A DNA stretch of 64,000 nt from Isoetes taiwanensis (Eukaryota; Streptophyta; Lycopodiopsida; Isoetales; Isoetaceae): assembly GCA_021234155.1 (NCBI GenBank), contig JAJEKV010000059.1:2496182-2560181 (forward strand), read 5' to 3'. The position numbers and the translations under genes were made by a program. The first letter of the stretch is position 1; the number at the start of each line of letters is the position of its first letter. This document shows, piece by piece, positions 38,745 to 48,404 of this stretch. Under the pieces are notes generated by a model. The model saw nothing but the letters and a program-made list of their open reading frames with translations. It was not told the DNA's origin and did not search any database.

Positions 38745-40745
38745 TTCCCCTAGACTCATCTAACTCTAATTTTTAGGCTTTATGAGGATGCCTTAGATCA
38801 CATAGATTGGGCATTTCTCCCCCTTGATCTAGAGCATCCGAAAAATGCTAAGATCGTACAATGGGATCCTCATTATTATGACTACTATCTCATACTCTAC
38901 TAGAACACTGTAGATAATTTAGTATGAATATTTCCCAATAAGCATGGGCCTTCGTCATGACATGAGTTTCCCTTAAACAAGGAACTCCTTTTATATCTCT
39001 TATTTTCCCCATTAATTCTTAACTTGCTCTCATAATAAAAGTTACCTTTACAAGAAACTTATCGCGGGCCTATCGGCCGCGAAAACATTCTCTTGAACCT
39101 CGGCTCGTGACGGCCTCGGCCTTCGCCTCGATTTGGACATTTTTGATATTATCGTCTTTTCTTTTTTGGTTTCTCGGCCTCGGCCCCGGCCTTCGGCTGG
39201 GGCCTCGGCCTCGATGGACATTTCTCTTCCTCGAATTTGTGCCAGCAAGAAAAATATGAACGTCAAACCTGATGCCAATTCGAACTTGTTGTCAAGAAGG
39301 TGTTCAATGCTTGCTGCGTAATAACCCAAAGGGGAACTTGGGTTTACAAAAAAATAAAAGTAATTTACATACTATAACATTGTGCCAACATGTCAACATT
39401 GCGAATATGCAGCCTAGTTTGGTTATATTGTGCATTACGTTTTGGTCCTAATTTGTGTTGCTTAATGAATTTGGTTCAAAGACAGGCTTATGTGATATTC
39501 AAGTTTGTATGGACGCCAAGTTTATGAGAATTGTCCGACAGACATGCACCATACATTGAACTTTCCGGCACATAGATGATTTTGGCATCCTTATGTTAGA
39601 CTTGCTAAAAACCATCTTCATGCCAGACTCTAAATGGCACGACTTGATAAATAGCACTGCTACATTATTGATACAATTGCCCAAGTCTTCTCCTGTCAAA
39701 AGTTGCATTAGCCAAACAATTACTTAGTTTTCTTCCCTCAATGTTGCAAGATATAAACATGTCAGGCTGCTGCCTTCTTGTGATGGTAATAATATTAATC
39801 CACTCGTGTGGCATTTTCCATGCTTAGAATTCGGACCAAACAAACATTCTTGTATGCAGAAGGTTGTGAATCTGCAAAGAGTTGGCATTAAACAACTCTT
39901 CTAATTCGTCAGCATTTCTGCATAAAACTACTGTTCACCATTGTTTAACAATGCTAGTTAAGGGCAAATAATTAAAAAGCGGGCAACTTTTCTTTATCTA
40001 ATTGTTTTTCGAAAGTTTCCTTTATCTAACTTTTTGTTGGGGATCTCTATTTTGGGGATCCCCTTCTTATGGCGGTCAAGAACAGAGACCTGCTTGCTTA
40101 CGTACGACTGCTTGGATTTCGGCAGGGTCTAAAATGTTTTTGTGGATGACTTTGCAGCTGCAAGAAGTCATCATCCCGTACCGGATTTCGGAAGAAGGTG
40201 CTTTGATCTCGGAGTGGTGCGGATAACGGAGTTTTCATAGCTAAGCTTGGAATTTAACAGAAACTTTGCAGGTGCAGGTGCCGAAATAAATTAATATGGG
40301 CTTTCTGATCCTTCTTCTTCGTCTTCTTTAAAAAAAACCATTTTTCCTAATGTCTAGCTATGGCTATGGTTTTCTGTTGTTCCCAAGCTCTTGATATGGC
40401 TTCTTCCGGGCAAATGTCATTTCCCATTATGATTTTCCTGCACTAAATCATGCTGTAGCCAAATGTTTTCCACTAAATCCTGCCATAGCCATTGTTGCAA
40501 AGGACCCATTTGGCAGAATGTAACGCAAGCACATTTCTCTTCCATGAAAAAATTCAATTCAACTTCGGCCGATTGAAAAGCGGCTTGCAGATGCAAAGGG
40601 CGATGGCAAAAACCCCCTCTCAACTAACTCTGGCGAGCTTCGGAGCACTGAATCCTTATCTGCGGTGCAGGGGCAGATAAACGTGGCATCTTTGAAATTT
40701 TTTCTGGGTTATTTTCTTCTTTCTATTTTTTCCCCCACCGGGGAA
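38745..40745. other. Non-coding internal part of element E2
   Basis: No recognised coding frame. A GC-rich low-complexity stretch of cctcggcc/ggcctcgg words is at 39105-39215. Similar words occur at 22625-22690 and 62680-62720, so they recur across unrelated parts of the window. Whether further small insertions are hidden here cannot be told without other copies of the element. Confidence 0.45.
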
Positions 40746-42008
40746 TCAAGGAATCAAGGAATCGAATTTTGCCCTATCTGCTTTATATATGTTTTGATAT
40801 ATCTTCAAAAGATTGCATGTTAAAATGGACTTAGTCTGATCGGAAGCCTGATTGGGAATTGTTCCATCCTTATGATCTATACCAGCGTCTTGCATTTTAT
40901 TGCACTCACGACCCCTTTGAACAAGAAGTGCATGATCCCTTCGGATACGATCCCTTGGCATAAGTCCTTTGTGATTTCCATTGGTTATATACTCTTGTGC
41001 CATAAATTTGTATGTCTGAAAATGCAACACTTGGCAAGGGATCTCCACCATCCAAAAATCGTGGCTTTTCAATGTTACCCTATTTAGGGTCTTCTCAAAT
41101 ACGCCAGAAGCTTCTGCGATCTGCAACTTCGGCCCTCCAAACTGCGGCTGCTCTTCGTCGTCACATTTCTCCTCCATCTCCTTCTCTTCTGTCTTCTGTT
41201 TTACAGGTATCAAGGCATGGTGGATCTGTTTTGCAGGTACCAAGGCATGGTGGATCGCCTGCTTCCCTTCATCATCGGCGAATCTCTCTTCAACGACCCT
41301 CTGCTTTCTGTTTCCTCTGGCATTTCCAATAGCTTCTGACTCCATGGCTTGCATTCTGTTGCCCTTGCCCTTCATAAACTGCAATCGTTTCTCTTTGTTC
41401 TTACACTGGACAATGTTCTTTAAAACCCTCCTTGACATAGTCTCAGAGTCACGATGCCGATATGCCACCACTAAATAATCCCAGCAAAACATATGATCAT
41501 AGCTTGCATTCTGATAATGCAATTCTTGATGGCTACCTCCTTGGATCTCCTTGCCTGTTCTTATAGCCTGGTGTCTTGCAAATTTTGTGATATCTTTTGC
41601 ACGTTGGAAGCCTTCTAAAATTCTCTCTCTGGCTCCAGTTATTGTCTGGCCTGCTTTATCCTTTTGTGGGTCTATATGATCGTTTGCCTGATCAATACTC
41701 CAGCTTCTATCTTCATCAGATTTCTCTGCCTTAAGTTGGGCATTTTTCCCCTTCAAGTTTTCGTCTGCAGGTTTGCCCTTTTCCAGAAATTCCATAGCTT
41801 CTTTACAAAATTCTGCATCGTCTTTGGGTGCCATTGGAGCACGGAGTCTATCGAAGACAAATTTGGGTCCTTCAAATTTGATTTCTTTACAACCATGGCC
41901 ATCTCTGCATGCCATATTAAAAGTACCTGCTGCTACAACTAATTTTGCAATGGGTGCCTTCCTGAACCTGCATATTAACATCCTGTGCTTCATGCCCTGG
42001 ATCTTCAT
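40746..42008 (-). CDS. E2 internal open frame, 420 codons, unrecognised
   Basis: Lysine- and glutamate-rich, mostly helical in appearance, with several His/Lys/Gln-rich segments (for example KQIHHALIPVKQ). It has no retroviral zinc knuckle, protease DSG, integrase or YxDD motif. It overlaps the start of E2's other frame in a different register. I list it as part of the element, not as a host gene. Confidence 0.4.
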   Translation of the reverse strand: MKIQGMKHRMLICRFRKAPIAKLVVAAGTFNMACRDGHGCKEIKFEGPKFVFDRLRAPMAPKDDAEFCKEAMEFLEKGKPADENLKGKNAQLKAEKSDEDRSWSIDQANDHIDPQKDKAGQTITGARERILEGFQRAKDITKFARHQAIRTGKEIQGGSHQELHYQNASYDHMFCWDYLVVAYRHRDSETMSRRVLKNIVQCKNKEKRLQFMKGKGNRMQAMESEAIGNARGNRKQRVVEERFADDEGKQAIHHALVPAKQIHHALIPVKQKTEEKEMEEKCDDEEQPQFGGPKLQIAEASGVFEKTLNRVTLKSHDFWMVEIPCQVLHFQTYKFMAQEYITNGNHKGLMPRDRIRRDHALLVQRGRECNKMQDAGIDHKDGTIPNQASDQTKSILTCNLLKIYQNIYKADRAKFDSLIP

Positions 42009-42555
42009 GCCCTGGATCTTGGTTATCTTGAATCTTCATCACTTCAAGAATGGTATCTTTCTGAACCAGCATTAAATCCAACTTGGCTTCCTCCTGGAAT
42101 AATGGGACGCCTCCTATCACCATTTTGCTTTCATCTTGCTCAATAAAATCTGTCTGCGACCATTCTTCCGCCTCTTTCTTCCATTTCTTTGAAGCCAAGA
42201 CTGCTTCAGAGTTTCCATAATCATCTCTTACTTGGTCTGCATCTGTCCTAAGGGCTGCCAAAAATTCTTGGACAATCAATTCCTCATCATTTTTCTGAAC
42301 CCCCATCAATGGGACGTCTCCCATGCGTCTGTTATTTGGTTCATCTTGGCTTGTCAAACTTTCCAGCCAATCTTGTACTTCCTGCTGCAAATTCCTGCAC
42401 TGTTTGAGAATTTCTTCTTCCTCCTTAAGCATTTCTTCTTCTTCCTCCTTAAGCATTTCTTCAAGGAATAATTTTGTGGGCTTATCTATCTTATTCGGAT
42501 ATTCAGATTCTTCAACAAATTTCCTTTTCTTCTTCATTACTACTCCCAGGACCAC
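41917..42555 (-). CDS. E2 leader-proximal open frame, 212 codons, FLAAL motif
   Basis: Begins about 35 nt inside the primer-binding site. It is highly charged: a basic KKKRK patch near residue 8, an acidic coiled-coil-like stretch (residues 30-60, EEMLKEEEEEMLKEEEE), then a segment near residues 88-109 containing VQEFLAALRTDADQ. A closely similar segment occurs in the protein frame of element E3. Family unknown. Confidence 0.45.
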   Translation of the reverse strand: MVLGVVMKKKRKFVEESEYPNKIDKPTKLFLEEMLKEEEEEMLKEEEEILKQCRNLQQEVQDWLESLTSQDEPNNRRMGDVPLMGVQKNDEELIVQEFLAALRTDADQVRDDYGNSEAVLASKKWKKEAEEWSQTDFIEQDESKMVIGGVPLFQEEAKLDLMLVQKDTILEVMKIQDNQDPGHEDPGHEAQDVNMQVQEGTHCKISCSSRYF

Positions 42556-42974
42556 TTATTGAATCAAATCAAGAAATCAAGAGCCTGAGCTCTGATACCA
42601 TGTTGAATTCCAGGATGGGTGAAGAATAGATAGGCCAGTTTTGTATTGAATATGAATAGCCAAACGTGGCATACAAAAATATATAGACACAACTTTACTT
42701 AGAGACACGACTCCTCATATTACTGGATTGCCACCTTAGAGACACGACTCCTCATATTACTGGATTGCCACCTCAGCGTGGTCACATGGCCCATGCCATG
42801 TCATCAATCCTTGATCTATATGATCATATATCACATATTCTATCAAATATCACGATAGTTTGAGGACATCCATCTTTTCATGAGACTCTTTTCATGTCCG
42901 AGACAGGGATTCGAAGGGCTGTCCTGGAAAAGGGAGCACAAATTAAATTGTTATCTACGGTTGGAAGTTCTAAA

Positions 42975-45716
42975 TCAGCAAGGTACCTCACGGGTCCTCC
43001 TAAGAAGCATCTTCTTGCGCAAATCCTCTAGGATCGTGCAAATATCCTTAAAAGGCGGTCGTTGTGACGGATCTGAATGCCAACATTTTGCTAGTAATTC
43101 ATGAAAGATTTCTGGAACATTGGAGTTCAATGCTGGCCGCTGTCTGCTGGTTAACAATGTAGAAAGTTTGTTTAATCTCTCCATCAACGGCTCCTGTTGG
43201 CTATCAAGAATACTAGCAAATGGTTTTTCTCCACTCAAGAGATGGTAACATGTCATGCCATAGCTATAAACATCTATCTTCCTTGTAATGTACCCGTCAT
43301 TGCCATGGAATAACTCGGGTGCCATGTAATAATACGTTCCTTTTCCTAAGGTACCTTTTGAGGATTGAAATTTGGTCTTAGCCAATCCAAAATCTGCTAC
43401 TTTAGCAAGGACGATCTCGTCCACAGGTCCTCCACACTGTTTATCTGAGCAATGAAAAGACACCATAATGTTCTGGGGCTTAAGATCACAGTGAATGACA
43501 TTGTGCTCATGGAGATATTCCATAGCCTTTGCAACTTGAAGAAATATGTCTAGGGCCATTTTCTCTCCCAATCTTTTCCGTGCATTGATCAGATGTCCCA
43601 AATTCATATCCATCAATTCCATGATGAGACAATGAGATCCATATCGCGGATTTTGAGAATGACCAAATAAACGCCGTATGTTTGGATGTCTTACAGAAAC
43701 AAGTGCAGAGAGTTCCTCATTGAAAACATCATCATTCACATCATCAAACTCCTTTACTGCAAATTGCTGCTGCAACCATTCTACTTTATATACTACTGCA
43801 GATGAACCTTTTCCAATATTTCTTTGATTCTTGAACTCATGATACTCTATGATAGGTTCTGCAAAATTTTTGTTTTGCACTACCTTGTAAGCAAACGCTG
43901 CCAATATACTCTCTTGGGACATTGCCTCCAAAAGCTGAAGCAGATGTTGCCTATCCGAATCTGCAGCTGAATTTAGATCTCGTTTTTTCCTCTCCTCTTG
44001 GAGCAGTAATTTCTGAGGAATTTCCGTTCCATCTGCAACGAAAAGACTAATAAGGCCAACATATTTACATATATCTTCATGCATTGCTATAAACATGGTT
44101 AGCAGTTAGCAGTTAGTAGTTAGCTAACGGCTAACGTGAAAATCACGTGTAACGCGTTATCAACAGAGGTGATAACATGTTATTTTTTGGTCAGAAAAAA
44201 ACATTCAATTTTTAACAATTTGATAACTGTTTCTGACTAATCCGAACATGCTGAATTCAAATATGCAATCAGAATTTTGAAAAGCTTACTCTAACATGGT
44301 GAAACAGCACCTAAGTATCCAAACCTGTGTTTGCGCTCTGTTTTCCAGAATTTGTTAGCAGTTCCTAAATGTCCATAGCTTATCCTGCAATAGAAATACA
44401 AGTCTATCTACCTTACTTCAAGGAGCAGCAGAGAAGCATCATAAAAATATAATTAAAAAAACTTAATTGTTATTACTATAACCTAAGAAAGTTACATCTG
44501 TTTTTGACAACCTAGATTACAAAACCAAAACAAAAGAAAAGAGATGGCTGTCCATAATATCATAAAGAGAAAGATGTTTGTTCCCTTAAACGTCAAACTC
44601 TATGTTCCTGCAAAATAGAAAAGAAAAAACTAAAATGAGAAAGCTCATATAAGAAATTTCAAATCTATTAAAATCTCAAATCTAATTTCTAAATGCTTAC
44701 AACATGGAGTAGCTGCTTCTTTAACAACATGGACATGATCCCACTCTGGTCCCTTCCCATTCTATAAAAGTCACACATTAAATATAAATACAATGCAAAC
44801 TAAATGTAATTCCAAACAAGCTGAATTTCTACAACTGAAAATCATAAACCAAGTGCACATACATCTTACCTTCTCTCAAATTCAAAGTTGAAAGCCTTGC
44901 CCTTCATAAATCTTCAGCAGTAGGTGTTGATTGGAACTTGAATGGGGGATTGGAATTAAAATGCAGCAGGCAAAAGTCAAACTTAGAAGCCCAGCCAGCC
45001 CACACACAGTTAAACAAAAAGCCAGTTACAGAAAACTCTTACCTGGTTTCAATCAATCTTGGAGAAGTCGAAGCAGCAGTAGACTGATGAAAGTAGCAGC
45101 AATCGATCATGTGGCATGGCTTTGCATTGCAGCAGCATTTGAGCAGCAGAGTCTACTTACAACAGAGGTGAGAGGTCGATTTAGGCTTAGGCATGGCCAG
45201 CAGATACAGTGGTCGATGATAGCACAGCAGCAGAGCACCACTGATTCGATTTCGATGGAGCAAGCAGGCGAGCAGCAACATTCGAGTTCGAAGGAGGCGC
45301 AGAGGCGGAAGGACCTGCGCTAACAGGGGAAAAAATTTAGGGCGCAATTTTGGGTTAAACTTTTTTTTTTGGCAAAACTCACACACGTTATTTCCCGTTA
45401 CAAAAAAAACTCACGTATAACGCGTTAGCCTTTTGGGGCTAACGCGTGATCTGCCTTCCATGGCTATAAATGTGAGTCTATTCTCTTCATCAACTGCAGC
45501 CTGCAGCAACCACGCATCTTTTTGGCATTTGGCAAACATAATGATCACCTTATACAACAAAACGATCAGCCCTTCTAAAATGTCGCTCGAGATGTGGATA
45601 TCCAGGCCTGTAGAATGCCACACATACATGCATTCTACAACGAATTTGATTGTCTCCATAAGAAATTTGCATTGATTAGTGCACACAGAGATAGTCTCCA
45701 TTCTGCTTTTGAGATC
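42975..45716 (-). pseudogene. Non-RD protein kinase gene, split by a hAT-like insertion
   Basis: The main frame, 42975-44096, encodes a Ser/Thr or Tyr-like kinase domain: glycine loop GKGSSAVV (residues 95-102 of this frame), AVKEF lysine (115), HCDLKPQN catalytic loop (202-209), DFG (235-237), APE (259-261), DVYSYG. The usual HRD Arg is Cys, a non-RD kinase as seen in many plant immune kinases. A further coding segment, 45471-45716, follows an acceptor (atatcag) and reads DLKSRMETISVCTNQCKFLM onward as a helical domain ending ENRLTFIA. The text TTTATAGC recurs at both edges of the intervening 1.37 kb, so host coding sequence originally ran from ENRLTFIA straight to MHEDICKYVG. The N-terminal helices resemble those placed before kinase domains in plant MLKL/HeLo-type or MCA-type proteins (inference). 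An alternative acceptor (cttttcgttgcag) lies near 44035. The true first exon was not found. A transcript could survive if the insertion is spliced out. Confidence 0.7.
44094..45462. mobile_element. hAT-like non-autonomous DNA transposon in the kinase gene
   Basis: An 8-bp target duplication GCTATAAA flanks it at 44086-44093 and 45463-45470. Short imperfect terminal inverted repeats are CATGGTTAGCAG and CATGGAAGGCAG. Subterminal sequence is rich in ttagcag, ggctaacg and aacgcgtta words, and the right end has a perfect hairpin aacgcgttagcc/ggctaacgcg. No transposase. An open frame at 44931-45323 is Gln/Ser-rich and unrecognised. The 8-bp duplication points to hAT; a 9-bp Mutator-type reading would need one mismatch. 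Confidence 0.68.
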
Positions 45717-45765
45717 CTGATATATGCCACGAACATGAAAAAATATCGCCTCAATGCTAGAAAAA

Positions 45766-47613
45766 CTATGCAATTTGAAAGGAGGCGTAGTCCCGTGTAG
45801 GATGCAATGGTTTGCTTGGTCTAAGAAATTTATGCCTGGAAAATGTCTCGAGTCTCAACAACACTTCATCTCTATAAATGACAACAAGAAAAGGGAAGCA
45901 AAACTTACAATTAGTCCGTGGGCGATCATAATTTAGCACCTTTGTCTTAAATTTTGAAAATACATTTTCGCCATGTCGAGGGCCAAATTTTTCTATACAT
46001 TCAGTTTTCACTGTTTTATATGTTTGTTCTACCCATTCACTTTCTTGGTCATCGTATTCACTTTGTTGGTGAGGGTCTTGTGCAACTTGATAACCTTTTG
46101 TAATAAAAGGACCATCATAACCATCATTGATCACCTGATGCTTGAAAAAGATTAAGGCATTGCAAATCTCAGAGAAGCTTGGCCGCAATTCAGGATCACG
46201 GTGCAGGCATTGCTTCATGATAGATCTCATGTATAAAGGAAACGTTGATCTACTTAAAGACGCCAGCAAATTGTCACGTTCCCGTATCTTAGGCTGACGA
46301 TCCATTAAGAGTTCGAGGCATATTAACCCGAAGGAGTAAATGTCAACCTTCCTACTATACTGGGTACCACCATCCCACATTTCTGGTGCCATGTACATAA
46401 ATGTACCCCTCCGAATTGTGTTACTCATTGCAGTTTCAAAGAATCTTTTAGATATTCCCATGTCTGTGATCTTGGCAATACACCGTTTCCCTAACCAACG
46501 CGATGAAATAGTATTTATCAAAATATTGCCAGGTTTAAGATCCCTATGCACTATGTGCTTATCATGTAGATAGTTCATGCCCTTAGCAATGTCATACATG
46601 ATATCTACCTTTGCTATAGGTGAAAGGTGTTCTCTTCGTAGAACCATGAAAAGATCGGTCTCCAACAACTCCAAAAGCATTGCGCTGTCACTTTCACAAT
46701 AGTCTAGCATTTGAACAATGTTAGGATGGTAAACCTCAGACAATACTCTTATTTCATCGAAGAGGTGGTCTTGGTATCTGAATTTTTTTACTGCTATATG
46801 CTGATCCATCCATCTTGCACTAAATACTTCACCAAAAGAACCATGTCCTAAATTTTCTGTTTTCTCAATGTCGTGAATATTTACAAGACCACCGCGTCCG
46901 CCTACCTCATATATCCTCTTCAAATAACCCAACAAGGGATTCGGCTTCTTCTCAAACATCTCGAGTACACGTTTCTTCAGATGGCTGAGGTCTTCAGCGG
47001 CTAATGTTTCTGGAGCATCCAGCTGAAGCTTTTCCAGCTTATTTGGTACACCCAATATGGATGTTATAAAACTAACTAAGCTGTTCAAATCCTTGTGAAA
47101 GTACAGAAAGTCGTTGTCGTTGGTCGATTTATATGTATATCCAAGTGCTAAAATAGCTCGACGCGCCCAATTTTTCTTTCCGCAAGAGTCTATAAAATCT
47201 AATCCATTCTCGAGACAGTTGACCAAATCTGTCATGGCCGAGCTACAAACCCAAGTGTCTGGATGCTCTAATTTCAGCCACTTCCTAAGACAGGCAGCCA
47301 CTTTTTGCGTACAGCGGGTGAGATAAGCGCACTGGTTGGGGTAAATGCATGTTTTCTTCCCATCTAATTTTAAGCAGATTTCAATGCCTTTATGGCATGC
47401 AGCTATGAATAAATTAGAACTTTTCGATCTAATATCAGGTGCAATTCTTACCTCCCGTTGTAACAACATACGGATAACCTCTGCAGGTGCCTTGGATCTC
47501 GTTTCAATATCGCGGATCATACTCTCAAGCTCAGCTGGGTTAAGATCACACGCCTCTATAAGACTTGAATCCATTTTAGGTGTTGCTGATCCTATTGAGC
47601 TCTCAGATCCCAT
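45766..47613 (-). CDS. Protein kinase with N-terminal helical domain, 615 codons
   Basis: Start ATG at 47613 (MGSESSIGSATPK), supported by the same start region duplicated at 56308. Residues about 15-230 form a helical, cysteine-containing domain (ACHKGIEICLKL, CSSAMTDLVNCLENGLDFID) like the MCA/HeLo-type modules before some plant kinases (inference). The kinase domain runs about 250-492: GHGSFGEV loop (256-263), AVKK lysine (276/277), HRDLKPGN (357-364), DMG at 384-386 in place of DFG, APE (409-411), DIYSFG, LRPSF. Phe-to-Met in DFG is uncommon but compatible with activity. A 123-residue acidic tail follows. A strong donor AATT|GTAAGT at about 45908 suggests the last ~48 codons could be intron, with the real C-terminus spliced further down; phase does not fit the 45716 exon. 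Likely a cytoplasmic signalling kinase; substrate unknown. Confidence 0.8.
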   Translation of the reverse strand: MGSESSIGSATPKMDSSLIEACDLNPAELESMIRDIETRSKAPAEVIRMLLQREVRIAPDIRSKSSNLFIAACHKGIEICLKLDGKKTCIYPNQCAYLTRCTQKVAACLRKWLKLEHPDTWVCSSAMTDLVNCLENGLDFIDSCGKKNWARRAILALGYTYKSTNDNDFLYFHKDLNSLVSFITSILGVPNKLEKLQLDAPETLAAEDLSHLKKRVLEMFEKKPNPLLGYLKRIYEVGGRGGLVNIHDIEKTENLGHGSFGEVFSARWMDQHIAVKKFRYQDHLFDEIRVLSEVYHPNIVQMLDYCESDSAMLLELLETDLFMVLRREHLSPIAKVDIMYDIAKGMNYLHDKHIVHRDLKPGNILINTISSRWLGKRCIAKITDMGISKRFFETAMSNTIRRGTFMYMAPEMWDGGTQYSRKVDIYSFGLICLELLMDRQPKIRERDNLLASLSRSTFPLYMRSIMKQCLHRDPELRPSFSEICNALIFFKHQVINDGYDGPFITKGYQVAQDPHQQSEYDDQESEWVEQTYKTVKTECIEKFGPRHGENVFSKFKTKVLNYDRPRTNCKFCFPFLVVIYRDEVLLRLETFSRHKFLRPSKPLHPTRDYASFQIA

Positions 47614-47848
47614 TTTGGTTGCTCACTACCAACGCAATGCCCTGCTATTGTGCTGCACAAGAGTGCCTGTATTCCTGCGAACCTGGTAGACTATTTCTCA
47701 ACCTCCGAGCATGTTCGAACCACGAAAACTGGCTAGGTCCACCAAAACACGGTGTATTTTATTTGTTTACTGGTAAGTCCACGAAAACACGATCTATTTT
47801 ACTTAGGTTCGTCCTGTAACGTGCATGCAACTTAGGTTGCATTCTGTG
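47537..47848 (-). repeat. Promoter and first codons of the kinase gene, one arm of an inverted duplication
   Basis: About 312 bp covering the 5' flank and the first 26 codons of the kinase gene is present in inverted orientation at 56076-56384, with about 90 percent identity by eye. The two arms face away from each other across the copia element. Confidence 0.88.
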
Positions 47849-48078
47849 GGATTTGTGGGCAGGTAAAACTTTCAGAATCAAGGGTAAAAGCCCAGAATCA
47901 GGGCTGAATGTAAGGTAAATCTACCCAGAATGTCATGTAAATTCAGAATCAGGGCTGAATCTAAGGTAAATCTGCCCAGAATGTCATGTAAATTCGTTGC
48001 TGTGAGCCACCGCTGTACATCCATCACTGTTGAGCCTAAGTTTGAGCAAATTCAGGAAGAGAAAGTTTGCCACATGGC
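47849..48078. other. Kinase upstream flank with a 54-bp tandem duplication
   Basis: A unit starting agaatcagggctgaat and ending cagaatgtcatgtaaatt occurs twice in a row, at about 47889-47942 and 47943-47996. No further promoter signal was recognised. The right edge is the copia target duplication atggc (48074-48078). Confidence 0.7.
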
Positions 48079-48404
48079 TGTTGATTATTGAGAAGTTCCT
48101 TTGATAGACCTCTGGCAGACCCGTTGATCCCAATCCTGATCACAGAGAGGTCCTTGCGCGGTGACTCCGACAACCCAAGCTATGTCCACCTGATTTCAGT
48201 CAGTCCCTGTTAACATATACAATACATGTACACGCTTCCAAGTGAAGAGTTACTACAGTATGAAGAGTCATGTCCATAGTTAAGAGTCATGTCTCTAGAA
48301 ATGTGTCTGTTCAAGTCAATATAAATATGTAAGCCAGGATTGGGCTATTCAATCCAGTTTTCTATTCAATAGACTTCTATTATTTATCATGGTATCAGAG
48401 CAGG

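Larger units (their letters stand above)
35711..42845 (-). mobile_element. Short-LTR non-autonomous retroelement 'E2' (fossil) with nested Helitron
   Basis: LTRs at 35711-35929 (219 bp) and 42601-42845 (245 bp) start TGATAGAATAT and end GGAATTCAACA on the minus strand. The target duplication AATAT is at 35706-35710 and 42846-42850. TGGTATCAGAGC (plus 42589-42600) directly abuts the 5' LTR; a purine tract AAGGGGGAG abuts the 3' LTR. No gag, protease, integrase or reverse transcriptase was recognised. Instead two minus-strand frames lie near the 5' end. Structure looks whole, with few differences between LTRs, so it is fairly young. It lies 130 bp beyond the stop of the kinase frame at 42975. 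Confidence 0.9.

Noticed and set aside
44931-45323. Gln/Ser-rich 130-codon frame as a host gene
   Set aside because: It lies inside the 1.37 kb hAT-like insertion, is low complexity and lacks any domain.
45411-45773. The 120-codon frame as a separate gene
   Set aside because: Its end is hAT-like element sequence and its start precedes an acceptor; the middle is better explained as a kinase exon.
45716-45909. A single fused double-kinase gene from direct splicing of the 45908 donor to the 45716 acceptor
   Set aside because: The exon phases do not agree and would create a stop, so two genes are listed, with fusion left only as a possibility.
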